A stretch of 64,000 nt of DNA from Clusia tigrina (lineage: Eukaryota > Arthropoda > Insecta > Diptera > Clusiidae), in assembly GCA_920105625.2 (NCBI GenBank), contig OV050030.1, positions 161,085,863 to 161,149,862 on the forward strand. The letters run 5' to 3'. Under the pieces are notes generated by a model. That model did not search any database and was not told where the DNA came from. It saw only the letters and a program-made list of their open reading frames with translations. Made by a program: the position numbers and the translations under genes. How positions within the stretch are numbered: the stretch's first letter is position 1; each line of letters begins with the position of its first letter. This document shows, one piece after another, positions 1 through 10,828 of the stretch.

Positions 1-475
1 GGCGCTGAAGCATTGGTGGTATCGCAAACAGATGCAGCCGCTCTTGGGGTGTTCGCGAAGAAAATTCTTCGTAAAATCTTTGGTCGTGTTCGAATTGGCG
101 ACAACTATCGCATTCTAATGAGCTGCGAGCTGTATGATCCCTACGCCTTGGCATAGTTCAGCGTTTAAACATTCAGCGACTACGCTGGATTATATCCATC
201 GTATGGAAAAAGAAGCTCCGGCGAAAAAGTTATTCGAAGCGAGAGTCGAAGGTCGACGACGAAGAGGGAGACCGTGCGTCCGGTGGATAGACCCAGCTGA
301 GGAATTGGAGGAGTCTCGCGCGAAGCAACGGCGCCCGGCAAGAAGTGTTCAAATCGGACGTAACTTGACAAAAGGATGTAATGGCCACCTAAGAAAAAGA
401 AGTAACCTGACATTTTGGATGTTCAAATTCCACAATTACTTCGATGCGTTAATTGGGCTAAATATTCTAAATTAA
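1..475 (+). pseudogene. C-terminal tail of a non-LTR retrotransposon reverse transcriptase
   Basis: The translation of about 40-130 reads VFAKKILRKIFGRVRIGD, and after a frame change the frame at 134-475 reads YIHRMEKEAPAKKLFEARV followed by GRRRRGRPCVRWID. This is the conserved tail found after the RT domain in many insect non-LTR ORF2 proteins. The piece enters from the window edge, is broken by a frameshift near 130-180, and has no promoter or start. It is a relic of an element lying mostly outside the window. The family level (craft/Jockey-like) is an inference. Confidence 0.6.
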
Positions 476-828
476 CTAAATTCAAAAGTTGATCTAGAAA
501 ACTAACAACTAGCTACTACAAATGCTGCCTTACCAATTAAACTAAAGCCCAACCTAACGTGCAAAAAACATGTCATACCAGCTTTTTCTAAGATTATACT
601 TAAACTCTCTGTAGACATTAATAGTGGCGATATTCTATAAAGTCAGTTGAACTGCTTCCCGGTATAAGCACTTCCGAGGGGATTTATAAAGCAGTAAATT
701 GTTGTAGTGTACCTGAAGTATGCAATTATCAGATATATTTAATAGAGAAGGACTCCGCAAACCTTTACAAACCAAATTAAACATAGAATCATTACATCTG
801 ATGAAATACCAATTTATACGAAATCATA
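476..828. other. Unassigned spacer
   Basis: I see no convincing coding or repeat signal here. It lies between the RT tail and the poly-T that marks the 3' end of the minus-strand Jockey element. Confidence 0.5.
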
Positions 829-971
829 TTTTTTTTTTTTTTTTTTAATATCCAAATATTTTATTGCAATCTGTTACATTCAATCACATTCAGCAATATT
901 TAATAACTTAAGACTAATTTTTGTATTTACTGTCTTTTATGGACTACACCCAGTGGTGCAGCCATTGCCTA

Positions 972-3610
972 TTAGCACAGGAGATCTGTTGTGGATTTTC
1001 TCTTCAGTCGGATGAAAGTGAAGGGGTTGGAAGTGAGTTCCGATATCAGTGAATTTGGGTGGACTAGGAGTCTCAGATTGTGCGAAGTAGAGAGTTTTTT
1101 TATTTCTTGGGCGACTGTAGGAACTTTGAGGTCACGTTGGATTTGGTTGTTTGTGACATAATAGGGCGCGTTTACAACCATTCTTAGGGTCTTTGATTGG
1201 AATCTTTGAAGTATTTCAACATTGGAAGTTGCCGCAGTGCCCCACAGCTGAATACCGTATGTCCAAACTGGTTTTAAAATTGCTGAGTACAAGAGCAATT
1301 TGCTATCGATTGAGACTTTGGAGTTTCGATTCAAGAGCCAGTGTAGATTTCTGAGCTTTATACCGAGTGATTTTCGTTTTGTAAATATATGTGTTTTCCA
1401 AGTTAATCTTCTGTCGAGGTGCATCCCAAGGTATCTAGCCTCATTACATTGGGGTATATTTATGCCGTTGAGTTTAACGGGTGGGCAGGTGTTTCGTTTG
1501 AGAGTGAATGTAACCTGGACTGATTTTGTTTCGTTCAACTTGATTTTCCATTTTTTTAGCAAGTCAGTAATTTTGTTTAGCCCACTCTGGATTTTAGAGG
1601 AAGCTAAGTGTGGGAGAGTGTCAACAGCTAAGACAGCAGTGTCATCTGCAAAGGTACCTATGGTGACTCCTTCAGCTGATGGTAAGTCGTACGTGTGAAG
1701 TAGATAAAGTATTGAGCCCATGACACTTCCTTGGGGTACGCCTGCTGAGCTTTCATGGAGCTTCCTCACCTTGCTTTACGAAAAAATATCTATTTGTAAG
1801 ATAGGACTTGATTAATACATAGTAGTTAATGGGGAGTGTAGTTTTTATTTTGTAAAGCAAGCCATCGTGCCAAACGCGATCAAATGCTTGCGAGATGTCA
1901 AGAAACGCTGCTGTACAATATTTTTTATGTTCGAATGCAGTGTGTAATACTCAACAATCCTATGAACCTGTTCGATTGTGCTGTGTTTTTTCCTGAATCC
2001 AAATTGATGATTTGGAATTAGCTTTCGCTCTTCTATAATTGGGAGTAGTCCTTTCAGGAAAAGGGTTTCCATGAGTTTAGAAGCAATCGGTAACAAGCTA
2101 ATTGGGCGATACGATTCAACTTTATCAGCGCTTTTTCCGGGTTTGAGAACCATTTTTAATTGTGACACTTTCCATTGGGGAGGTATAAAGCCAGATGTTA
2201 GTACCGCGTTAAATAAGTAGGTAAGATATGTCACTCCTTCTTCTGGAAGTTGTTTTACTATTTTCCCAGTGATAAGGTCGTACCCAGGGGCTTTTTTAAT
2301 ATTTAGCTTATCAATAGCTGCTTTCACTTCAGATTTGGAAAATTTACGTATGGGTAGGTCCATCTGATGGGTATTACTCAGAACACTTTTCACTTTTTCT
2401 GTTACACATGCTGGGGGCTCGATTTCATGTGGGGTAAATACTTTTTTTTAAGTGTCGGGCAAATGTGACTGCTCTTTCAAGGTCACTTTTAGCCCATTCG
2501 TTGTTTTCGCGCGGATTGGAACATTGTGGGTCTCTTTAGATTCCTAGTTGCTTTCCAGAGAGAGTATTCTGTAGCAGCTGTTGCATCGAGATTACTGAGG
2601 TAATGATGGAGTTGGGTGTTTCGTTCGTTATTAAGGATCTCTTTAAGTTCTTTCGTAAGCGCATTTAATTTTTTCTTGTCCTCTGGATGTCTAGTTTGTT
2701 GCCACTTTTTTCTTGCATATCGCTTTTCTCTCAGTTTTTCTTTTATAGGTTTGGAGATGTTCGTTGATTTTCGCTCATTTAGTGTGGGGGTGGAGTCCAA
2801 CGCAGCTTGTTGCAGGCAGTTGTTGAAGTGTTCAACAGCCGCAATGATATCTTCTTCTTTCAGGGATAGTTTTAAATCAATTGTGGAAGATACCATATAT
2901 CGGAAGCGATTCCAATCAGTTTTGTGATTATGTAAGCTACATTGACTGGGAAGAAGGGCAAGATTGTTGTTAAGCTCGACGAGAACTGGAGAGTGGTCAG
3001 AAGATAGCTCAAGACATGGGCTACATTTAAGATCACTAAGCATGGTACCTTTCGTCACACAGAAGTCAATCAAGTCGGGAATTTTTCTTATATCTGTTGG
3101 CCAGTATGTTGGTGTACCTGAAGAGACAGGGAGTAAATTTAATTTTCCAATGGCCGCATAAAGCTGTCGACCTTTTGGTGTAGTGAGACGGGAACCCCAG
3201 TATGTGTGCTTTGCGTTATAGTCTCCTCCAGCTAGGAATCTATTGCCAAGGGTCTTAAAGAATTTCTCATACTCCTCCATTTTTATTGTGTGTTTAGGTG
3301 GGCTGTAGACAGCGGAAATTGTAATTGGCGCTTTCCACTCATCAACAATTATATTCGTGGCTTGTATAGCTTCTGTGCGATAAGATGTGCTCTCACAGTG
3401 TTTTATGTTATTGCGTATTAATATTGCTGAACCTGCATGAGCCTTATTATCTGGGTGCAGGGTGTGATAAAACTTAAAGTTCGGAATCTGAAAATGGCTT
3501 TTGTTGGTGAAATGGGTTTCAGATATTAGGAGTATATCTATTTCGTATGTTTTAAGGAATTTTTTAATTTCTAATAAATGTTTTGACAGCCCATTAGCGT
3601 TCCATAGAAT
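972..3610 (-). pseudogene. Jockey-type ORF2: AP-like endonuclease plus reverse transcriptase, frameshifted
   Basis: The frame after ORF1 opens with ILWNANGLSKHLLEIKK and LLISETHF, and continues without an ATG into AGGDYNAKHTYWGS (about 3240) and SSDHSPVL: the endonuclease that nicks target DNA. The frame changes near 2480. RT follows with YRPISLLPIASKLMETL and FGFRKKHSTIEQVHR (2393-1845), a broken stretch (about 1845-1770), then SAGVPQGSVMG and the catalytic FADDTAVL, and the RT tail with RYLGMHLDRRLTWKTHI to the stop at 972. Catalytic residues are still visible. The breaks at about 2480 and 1770-1845 disable the protein. Confidence 0.85.
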
Positions 3611-3615
3611 GATTT

Positions 3616-5142
3616 TTATGGGATTGAGGATGAGGAATTCTTAGTCGTGAGGGTCACTAATAAGTTCATCATTGTTGTGATTTGTTGCATGACTTGCCGG
3701 AGTAGCATTATCATTTCTCGCATTTCGTTCGCGGCTTGGGTTTCTGCAGGAACAGTATTAATTGGTAGGGCCTTTGTGTTTTCATTAGTTGCTTGTGTTG
3801 AGTGTTTCAGTGCCTGAGCGTGTGAAAGTACATTTTGAGTTTGTTTTGATGTACTGGGATTTACCAGAACTTCCTGTTGTTGAGTAGGATTCATGGGTAA
3901 ATTGTCGTTTTTCCTTAATTGTGGGTATTTCATTTTCTGAAGATTTTTATAGACTACACAACCTTTGTAATTTGCTGGGTGATTACCCTCACACAAGGCG
4001 CATTTGACTTCATCTGATCTGCTTTTACGTACACAATCTGAAGACGTGTGGCTTCCGGCGCATTTAATGCACATTGGTTTCCTGCGACAGTACGTTTTTG
4101 TATGCCCATACTGCTGACAGTTAGCGCATTGGGGAATATCGCGAGTCGGTCGGGGTGGCTCAAAAACAATTTTTGTATGAAGCAGGTATTTGACTTCATA
4201 AATTTCTTTATTGTTTGAGTTTGTTTGAAGTTCAATGATAAACATTGGCAGAGGCTTTTTTGTGTTTCTTCGCTTTATGTTCCAAATATTCGTGACAGAG
4301 TGACCGAGGTTTTGCAGGGCTTGGATTATTTCATCTGTACCTATAGATGGGTGCATATTTTTCAGTACTACTTTGAAGCCTCTTTCTTGTTTTGGCTTAT
4401 AGGTGAAAAATTCGGTGTTTTTTAGCTCAAGCTGGTTGACTATTGTCTTGTAGGCTTCTGGAGAAAATGCCTGGATTTTAACTTGCTCATTGTTTATGAG
4501 CTTTAATTCGTATGAATTTGGAGCAGCTTCAGACAATAGTTTCATTAGAGGAGCTATATTGGTAACTCTGTCAACAAATATTGGTGGGGGCTTAGAGACT
4601 TTTTCTTTATGTTCTGTGTTTTTTTGGTCACATTCTTCAACTTCTTCTAGGGACGAAAATCGATTTTCGGTTCCTTTCGGATCTCCTAGCCAGTATTTTT
4701 CAAGTTTAGCTTGTTTTTGAGTGGTCTTTGTCTTACCTGGACTCTCTCTCTGCCTTTTCTTGTTTAGAACCGTTTTCCAGTCCTCGTCGTGGGAGGGTAC
4801 ACTTACTGTGACTTGGGGAGAGGCAACTGGTTGCTGTTGTTTGTATAGCAGCTGAAGCTGGCGTTGAAGCTGATCAATTTGTTGTTGGACAGTTTGTTGA
4901 GAGCTGTTTTTATTTGGAAAAGTCGAGCTTGATTGTGGCGAGGGGCATTGAGGACTCCAGGAATTTTGGAGCGGATTCTGAAGAAGGGGTTTCTTTTGTG
5001 TTTGCAGTTGTTGATGCTGCTGTTGTTGTTCCTGATGTTGTTTTTCTCGGTGTTGCTGTTGTTGTTGTTGTTGTTGTTGTTGTTGCTGCTGCTCTTCTTG
5101 TTGTTGACCTTCCCCTCTAGGTGGGGTACGGTCTACACCCAT
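3616..5142 (-). CDS. Jockey-type ORF1 (gag-like RNA-binding protein), 508 aa
   Basis: ORF1 proteins of Jockey elements coat element RNA and carry it to the nucleus. This one starts at an ATG at 5142 (MGVDRTPPRGEG). It has a glutamine-rich N-terminus (roughly residues 15-115) from a CAA/CAG run, then a conserved central domain (VVLKNMHPSIGTDEIIQAL, about residue 255), then a zinc-knuckle block with QCANCQQYGHTKTYC, MCIKCAGSHTSSDC and CALCEGNHPANYKGC. The C-terminus is again Q/N/M-rich with a possible short coiled coil. The frame is open throughout. ORF2 follows almost at once in another frame, so its translation probably depends on reinitiation or a related mechanism. Confidence 0.88.
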   Translation of the reverse strand: MGVDRTPPRGEGQQQEEQQQQQQQQQQQQQHREKQHQEQQQQHQQLQTQKKPLLQNPLQNSWSPQCPSPQSSSTFPNKNSSQQTVQQQIDQLQRQLQLLYKQQQPVASPQVTVSVPSHDEDWKTVLNKKRQRESPGKTKTTQKQAKLEKYWLGDPKGTENRFSSLEEVEECDQKNTEHKEKVSKPPPIFVDRVTNIAPLMKLLSEAAPNSYELKLINNEQVKIQAFSPEAYKTIVNQLELKNTEFFTYKPKQERGFKVVLKNMHPSIGTDEIIQALQNLGHSVTNIWNIKRRNTKKPLPMFIIELQTNSNNKEIYEVKYLLHTKIVFEPPRPTRDIPQCANCQQYGHTKTYCRRKPMCIKCAGSHTSSDCVRKSRSDEVKCALCEGNHPANYKGCVVYKNLQKMKYPQLRKNDNLPMNPTQQQEVLVNPSTSKQTQNVLSHAQALKHSTQATNENTKALPINTVPAETQAANEMREMIMLLRQVMQQITTMMNLLVTLTTKNSSSSIP

Positions 5143-5560
5143 TTTTTTTTCTTAATTATTTATTTTTGTTTAAAATTAACTTTGGCAACTCTACACTTAC
5201 TTGCTAAGCCGCTTTTAATTTAACGTATTTGTGTACATACATAACCGTATAATAGCTGTGCTATTTTGCGGTTGTCTCACTTTTGTGATTATTTGTTGTT
5301 TCTCACTTTATAATTTTGTTGTTTTTATTTTTGTATATTTTGTTTTTGTTTTTACACTTTATTTAAAAATTAAAGAATTTTAAGTTAGTTGTTTTCAGAA
5401 TCACTGCGCTCGGCACTCTTCCGACGCAGAAAATTTTGCACTTTCACGCTTGTGCGAAATTGTTATTATTTTCTCATTAAATACCTCGATTTTTGTTAAA
5501 TTTTATTATCACTATCGGATTAGTTTTTCACTTTGTAAGAGTTGCCAACCATTGCACCTT

Positions 5561-5812
5561 TATGTATACAAACAAGAAATTATAGACAAATTCAAGAAAT
5601 GCTAAGACAAGGAATTATCCAAAGCAGCTAATTAGAGATCTAAGTGCCATTAAAAATTTGCCGATTCCAAAGAACCGAAAGGAAATCAAAGGTCTCTTAG
5701 GCCTCCTCGGCAACTACAGGAAATTTATGGAAGACTTCGCTAACAAAACTAGACCTCTTACAGAATGCTTAAAGAAAGAAATAAACTGTGAAACTAACCG
5801 AAGATCCAGGCA
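5561..5812 (+). pseudogene. Ty3/gypsy pol fragment (RT end and tether)
   Basis: The translation shows QIQEMLRQGIIQSS (5600-5632), then after a large gap NRKEIKGLLGLLGNYRKF and FANKTRPLTECLKKEIN. These are the start of RT and the start of the RT-RNase H connection of 17.6/297-type gypsy elements; the RT core between them is missing. Another gypsy fragment with the region before integrase lies at 7806-8060, so the Jockey copy between them probably inserted into this element. Confidence 0.65.
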
Positions 5813-7805
5813 TATTGTAAATTTTTAACGGGGAACAACAAAAATTATTATTCTTATCAACTAAACACCTCAAAAGGAATCGAAGCCACAGTAGACTCTG
5901 GAGATATAAAAGAGATTATTGAAGAGCAAGGGTTCCCCGCAAAGGTTGTGGTTAATATTGTGAAGAGAAATAAGGTACCAAAACCTATATTTAAAGTTGA
6001 ACTGTCCCCCAAATCAACCCAACTTAAAAAAAGGAGACGCACCCAGTATATAACCAAAGGTTTCTTTTACACCGCAGAATTACGGTTGAAGAACTTACTG
6101 TTACAGGAACTCAATTTAAGGAACTTTTTTCCCTTGGTGATAGATTTGCAGCTGGCGTTGATTATAATGCAAAGCATAAACACTGGGGCTCTCGCATAAT
6201 TAATCCAAAAGGCCGACAATTGTACAACGCAATAACTAACAGACTCGATTTTGTCTCACCAGGACAGACCGCTTATTGGCCAATAGACCCAAAGAAAATT
6301 CCCAATCTTTTTAATTTTGCTATTTCTAAAAAGATAGATAGATTTCTCAGCCTATTAAACTTTCCCTTCCTGAAATAGCCAAACATATTCAACAACTGTA
6401 TCCAAAAAAATCACCTGGATCGAAAATGCTAAAACAGTTCCCAGATTCTGCATCTGCATTTTTCTGTATTTTTTTGGACATTAAATACTATCCGAATGCA
6501 TGGAAGAAGTCTCAGATATGTATGATAGCTAAACCTGGAAAAGACGCAACGCTGCCGTCATCATATAGACCTATCAGCTTGTTGCCTTGCCTTTCCAAAT
6601 TGTTTGACAAACTACTACTAAATAAACTAACAGCTTTTCTTCATGAACATTGCGAAATACCGCAACACAAATTCGGTATTCGTGAAAAGCACACCACTAT
6701 TGAGCAAGTGAAATAAGAAATTTAATATGAGATTTCAAATGAGATAAGAAAAGCTTTTGAACCTGGGGAATTTTGCTCTGCAATATTCCTTGACGTGGCT
6801 CAAGCATTTGATAAGGTATGGCATCAAGGACTGATGTTCAAAATCAAAAAGTTTCTTCCAAAAAGTTATCATAAAATTCTTGAGTCTTACTTATCCAATA
6901 GACGTTTCAGTGTAAAAGTAAACATATTTATTGCCGAAGATTTTCCAATTTCAGCCGGTGTGCCCCAAGGTTGTGTTCTAGGCCCTATATTATATGTAAT
7001 ATTTACATCTGATACTCCTATAAGTGAAAGCAGACTAATTTCAACATTATCGTATGATACCGCCATACTTAGTTGCAATAAATGTTCGATAAAGGCGTCC
7101 AGGACATTACAAGAGCACTTATTTAGGGTACAATAATGGCTAGGAATGTGGCGTATAAAGGTCAATGAGCAAAAAAGCAAGCACGTAACATTCTCTTTGA
7201 ACCCTCGTACGTCTCCAGCTATTCGGCTCAATAATATCGAGATTCCACAAACTAATGAAGTCACTTACTTCGGCATTCATTTAGGCAGACGCTCAACTTG
7301 GCGTACGCACATTTCGGCTAAAATTTTACATATGAAGTTGAAGGTCGCCAAGCTGCATTGGCTAATTAACCACAAATCTACCTTAAGTCTAGAATACAAA
7401 ATCATTCTATACAATGTAGTTATTAATCCGATATGGTTGTACGGGATTCAACTGTAGGGTAATGCATCCGCTTCTAACATTGCCATAATTCAAAAGCTTC
7501 TAACATTGTCATAATTCAAAAGTTAACAGAAATAAAGTATAGAACGCAGAAATATATAGCAAAACTGGAAAATCACCCGAAAACACAAGCTAAATCCTTC
7601 GCAAAACCGATAAGCCGATCCCGCCTGAAGAGAAGAGGCTTTCCGGCCTTTCGAAGAGCGAAGCAGAAGCAACATTTTGATGGCTAAATTCAATTTGGGT
7701 TAAAATTATTTTTTAGTTAATAGCTTTAAGATTTGATGTGCTTATTGTTAGGCTTAATTTAAGCAAATTCAATAAATAATAAGTTATTGTAATAAAAAAA
7801 AAAAA
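5813..7805 (+). mobile_element. Internally deleted Jockey-clade copy
   Basis: The plus-strand order is a middle ORF1 piece (KEIIEEQGFPAKVVVNIVKR, 5905-5964), an endonuclease piece (GVDYNAKHKHWGSR, about 6150), then RT (YRPISLLPCLSKLFDKLL at 6565; DKVWHQGLMFKIKKF; SAGVPQGCVLGP) and the RT tail to 7460, ending in a poly-A at 7793-7805. Zinc knuckles and much of the endonuclease are lost through internal deletions. The catalytic FADD of the related copy at 40638 reads SYDT here, so RT is inactive as well. The 3' end matches that at about 41330-41425. Confidence 0.82.
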
Positions 7806-8060
7806 TTTGAAGAGTAAACAGAGAAGACTTATAAAGCTGAAAATTTTGATGAGACAGATAAGACACATTTCAAACTGTTCAATCCGTATATTCTAAATAT
7901 TTTTCTCACAGTAAATTCTTAAAAATTCTGAGATGCACCACCATACTTAAAGACATAAACGATATCGATGAGCAAGACCATATCACTAGAAACTATCATT
8001 AAAACAGAAACCATAGGGGCATTTGTGAAACTTTCCACCAACAAAACATAAAATTTTACT
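7806..8060 (+). pseudogene. Ty3/gypsy pol fragment (zinc-binding region before integrase)
   Basis: The frame reads [16 protein letters not shown] followed by [13 protein letters not shown]. This resembles the H2C2 zinc-binding region that precedes gypsy integrase, where H-x(n)-H of a histidine-rich helix is followed by strand KRKYYFP. It runs into the (TA)n tract. With 5561-5812 it probably represents one gypsy copy split by the Jockey insertion. The assignment rests on short motifs. Confidence 0.45.
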
Positions 8061-8303
<243 letters not shown>

Positions 8304-8644
8304 AGTTAACACCCCATCCATTATTTCATTATTTTCCACATTTCGTTCCACCGTGAACGAAATATTTATTACTTTATTTAAAGGTGCTTAATTGCATTTA
8401 TCATTTTATTATTTAAAGGTGTTTAATTGCACATTCCTTTCCCACCAAAATTTGTCAACGACAACTGTCTGCTTGCGCTACACGCGCAACTCAATTTTGA
8501 TGAACAAGCAAATGTGCAGGTGAACGAAAGCTTTATTTAGAAACAAATTAGTTTTAAGTTTTAATCTAAATCAGAACTGGTAGAAGCACATAGTGCTGTA
8601 ATAAAGGCTATTAAAAAAAGAAATAAATCTTTGTATTTTTATTT
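8304..8644 (+). repeat. 5' LTR of the errantivirus-type element
   Basis: 341 bp, nearly identical to 15439-15779. It starts AGTTAAC, has AATAAA polyadenylation signals at 8600 and 8622, and an internal 21-bp direct repeat (ATTTAAAGGTGyTTAATTGCA at 8376 and 8411, period 35). The U3 region presumably holds the promoter. One base of ambiguity remains at the end because the final T can also be counted in the primer site. Confidence 0.93.
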
Positions 8645-8661
8645 GGCGCCCGAGCAGGGAC
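8644..8661 (+). promoter_or_regulatory. Primer-binding site, tRNA-Lys-like
   Basis: TGGCGCCCGAGCAGGGAC lies directly at the LTR end. It matches the complement of the 3' end of tRNA-Lys(UUU) at 17 of 18 positions (the difference is G at 8654). This is where minus-strand DNA synthesis would be primed. The tRNA identity is by recall of the conserved tRNA, not by search. Confidence 0.8.
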
Positions 8662-9425
8662 CGTGAACCTTGAAAAAAATTAAATCTAATAATAATACTG
8701 TGAAAATATTTAATCAAAAAAGAAATATCAGAAAAATATCCAATTTTTTAAAATTGAAAATTAAATTCAGTTGAAGAAAAATTTAATTCAAATTTTATTC
8801 CAAACATTGTGGAAACCATTGTTTTAAAAGAGTACCAAAATCCAATTTTTTTTAAAGAAAAAAAAAACAACTATAAAATTTTATTCAGAAAACTGTGCAA
8901 AACATTTAATAAAAAAAACCAGGAAAAATTGAAAATTTTAATAATTTAATTTAATTTAATTTAAAAACTAAATACGATTAAAGGAGAAGTAACTGTAAAT
9001 TTAATTCAAAATACTGTAAAAAAAAAAAAAAAAAAAAACATTTAATAAATAAAAAAAAATTGAACTCAGAACACTCTGCAAACAGCTAAGAAAAAGCAAA
9101 GACAAAGTAAACCAACATTTTATCAACACAAGCACCATAAGGAGCAACCAGAACAAATATCGTTATCAAGCCTTGACATTGGTTCCTTAGTAAAACTCTT
9201 GAAAGGGGGCGTACGTATGGTCGCAGCCAGTCAAGCCCGGCGAAACGGAATTTTCAACATGTTCCAGGCGAGCAGAATATTAATGTAAGATTATTTCATG
9301 CTTAAAATTTAAATAACCTATTGAATATAAGATAAAACAAAAAAAATTTTTTTAAATATTAATAAGATAATATTAATTAAAATTTTAAATTACCTAAAAA
9401 AAAGTATTTACGAATATTTAAGAAA
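8662..9425 (+). other. Retroelement leader with possible env leader exon and uORF
   Basis: A very A-rich untranslated leader, except for a more balanced island at about 9165-9290. The island holds two in-frame ATGs (9217 and 9259) and a good splice donor (AAT|GTAAGA, GT at 9285). Unspliced, the ATG at 9217 gives a 23-codon uORF ending with TAA at 9286-9288, upstream of gag. Spliced, it could supply the start of env, which lacks its own ATG. Confidence 0.6.
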
Positions 9426-10781
9426 ATGACAGAAAGTGAGCAACTATCTGCGACTTTGGCAAAATTAAACTTAGGAGCTTCTACGGGTACTAACCTCACA
9501 TCCTCATTCACTAACAATCAAAAAAAGGAACTTGTGAGTCTGATCGCAGACACAGTCTCTTCCATCCTTAACCCTAGGACAGAAGAAGATGAGGAATTGA
9601 CAATAGACTTTTCCATAAACAGTGACTCATCAGAAAGGGTACCTGATGTGGTCAAGTGCCTTAGGGAATTCTCCGGGAAACCGGGCGAATTCAATTCATG
9701 GCGAAAATCGGTAGATAGGATCCTTCTAATGCACGGACAAAATAAAAAAACTCCAAAATATTTTGCAATTCTACATACTATAAGGCATAAAATAATCGAC
9801 GAGGCCGATGCAGCCTTAGAATCTTATAGAACCCCACTGGAATGGAGCAAAATTAAGAAATGCCTAATGTTACATTACGCCGATAAAAGAGACGTCGGAA
9901 CCCTTGAGTACCAAATGACTACTCTTGCCCAGCGTGGAAGTTCTATTGAAGAATTTTACCAACAGGTCTACCAATACCTTTCTCTCATATTGGACAAAAT
10001 AGACTGTCTTGAGTTAGGAGAAGAAGCGTTATCAGAAATGACGGCAGCCTACAGGGGGAAAGCCCTGGATACCTTCGTGCGGGGATTGAATGGTAATTTA
10101 CCAAGTCTTTTAAGCGTAAAAGAACCAAGCAGCTTACTGCAAGGTCTCCATATGTGCCTGAAATTAAGTAATATGAATTATAGGACAAATCATGCCAACA
10201 GCATGGTAAGGGTACAGTCAAATATTAAACCTGTGGGCCAATACCGACCAAACCAAATTAAACGTCCTTTTTATCCAGAGCTTACCAACCCACATGGACA
10301 ATTTCCCAGGTCAAATAATTTCTATCCATATAGGCAAACCCAATTTGGCACAAACCATTCCAACTTCCCAATACAAAATAACGCCAAACCTCCCTTACCA
10401 CCTAAACCAGCAGTACCCATGGAAGTTGACAGATCAATTCAAACAAGACAAGTCAATTATGAAAATCGACCTCAAAATCAACAAACTCAAAATTTTGGAC
10501 GGCCAATTTGGCAAAATCCCACTAACAGATTCCCTCAAAATAACTATAACCAAGCTAATAAGCAACCACCCTCACAAAATACCCAACAACCCAGTAAGGT
10601 TCAACGAGTTTTTAATACGGAAGCAGCAGAAGTTATTCCGCCAGATTACAGCAACGATAGTGAAGGGTACCCTATAGAATATTATGAGGACTCCCAAAGC
10701 CATCAATATGGATATGACACAGAAAACTATGAATTTGAACAGGTAGAACCCACTAATGACGACATTAATTTTTTAGACTAA
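9426..10781 (+). CDS. gag: Gag of the errantivirus-type element, 451 aa
   Basis: It starts at the ATG at 9426 and is fully open to TAA at 10779. Residues about 70-250 form the helical capsid-like domain (EFSGKPGEFNSWRKSVDRIL, LEWSKIKKCLMLHYADKRDV, SIEEFYQQVYQYLSLI), typical of gag in 17.6/297-type elements. The C-terminal third is rich in N, Q, P and aromatic residues and has no CCHC zinc knuckle, as usual for errantivirus gag. Gag builds the particle that packages element RNA. The last codons AAT TTT TTA GAC before the stop contain the frameshift heptamer for pol. Confidence 0.92.
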   Translation: MTESEQLSATLAKLNLGASTGTNLTSSFTNNQKKELVSLIADTVSSILNPRTEEDEELTIDFSINSDSSERVPDVVKCLREFSGKPGEFNSWRKSVDRILLMHGQNKKTPKYFAILHTIRHKIIDEADAALESYRTPLEWSKIKKCLMLHYADKRDVGTLEYQMTTLAQRGSSIEEFYQQVYQYLSLILDKIDCLELGEEALSEMTAAYRGKALDTFVRGLNGNLPSLLSVKEPSSLLQGLHMCLKLSNMNYRTNHANSMVRVQSNIKPVGQYRPNQIKRPFYPELTNPHGQFPRSNNFYPYRQTQFGTNHSNFPIQNNAKPPLPPKPAVPMEVDRSIQTRQVNYENRPQNQQTQNFGRPIWQNPTNRFPQNNYNQANKQPPSQNTQQPSKVQRVFNTEAAEVIPPDYSNDSEGYPIEYYEDSQSHQYGYDTENYEFEQVEPTNDDINFLD

Positions 10782-10828
10782 ACTCCTCATTGCCATATTT
10801 TCTTTTCAAAATGAAAAATGGCAATGAG
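10769..10828 (+). promoter_or_regulatory. Programmed -1 ribosomal frameshift signal (gag/pol)
   Basis: The heptamer TTTTTTA (10769-10775) is read in gag frame as (AA)T TTT TTA, a canonical slippery site. A -1 slip puts ribosomes into exactly the frame that encodes the protease (the frame of GAT ACC GGT at 10844). Ten bases downstream a perfect 11-bp stem pairs 10786-10796 (CTCATTGCCAT) with 10818-10828 (ATGGCAATGAG). Inside it a bulged A is followed by TTTT/AAAA pairing and a loop of about 12 nt. The gag stop codon lies in the spacer. Confidence 0.85.

Larger units (their letters stand above)
829..5560 (-). mobile_element. Near full-length Jockey-clade non-LTR retrotransposon
   Basis: Read on the minus strand it has a 5' UTR (about 5560-5143), ORF1 (5142-3616), ORF2 with endonuclease and RT (about 3610-972), a short 3' UTR and a poly-A tail seen as 18 T at 829-846. 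Length of about 4.7 kb and gene order fit the Jockey clade. ORF2 carries frame breaks near 2480 and 1770-1845, so it cannot encode a complete polymerase. A 5'-truncated sister copy sits at about 53330-54207 and shares the 3' end and RT sequence. The exact 5' end and target duplication could not be fixed. Confidence 0.85.

Noticed and set aside
8644..10775. Possible lentiviral contamination, because the primer site and slippery heptamer resemble those of HIV-1
   Set aside because: Gag, pol and env are clearly of the insect 17.6/297/tom type, the LTRs are unrelated, and the element sits in the host TA repeat. The similarity comes from a shared tRNA primer type and a common heptamer.
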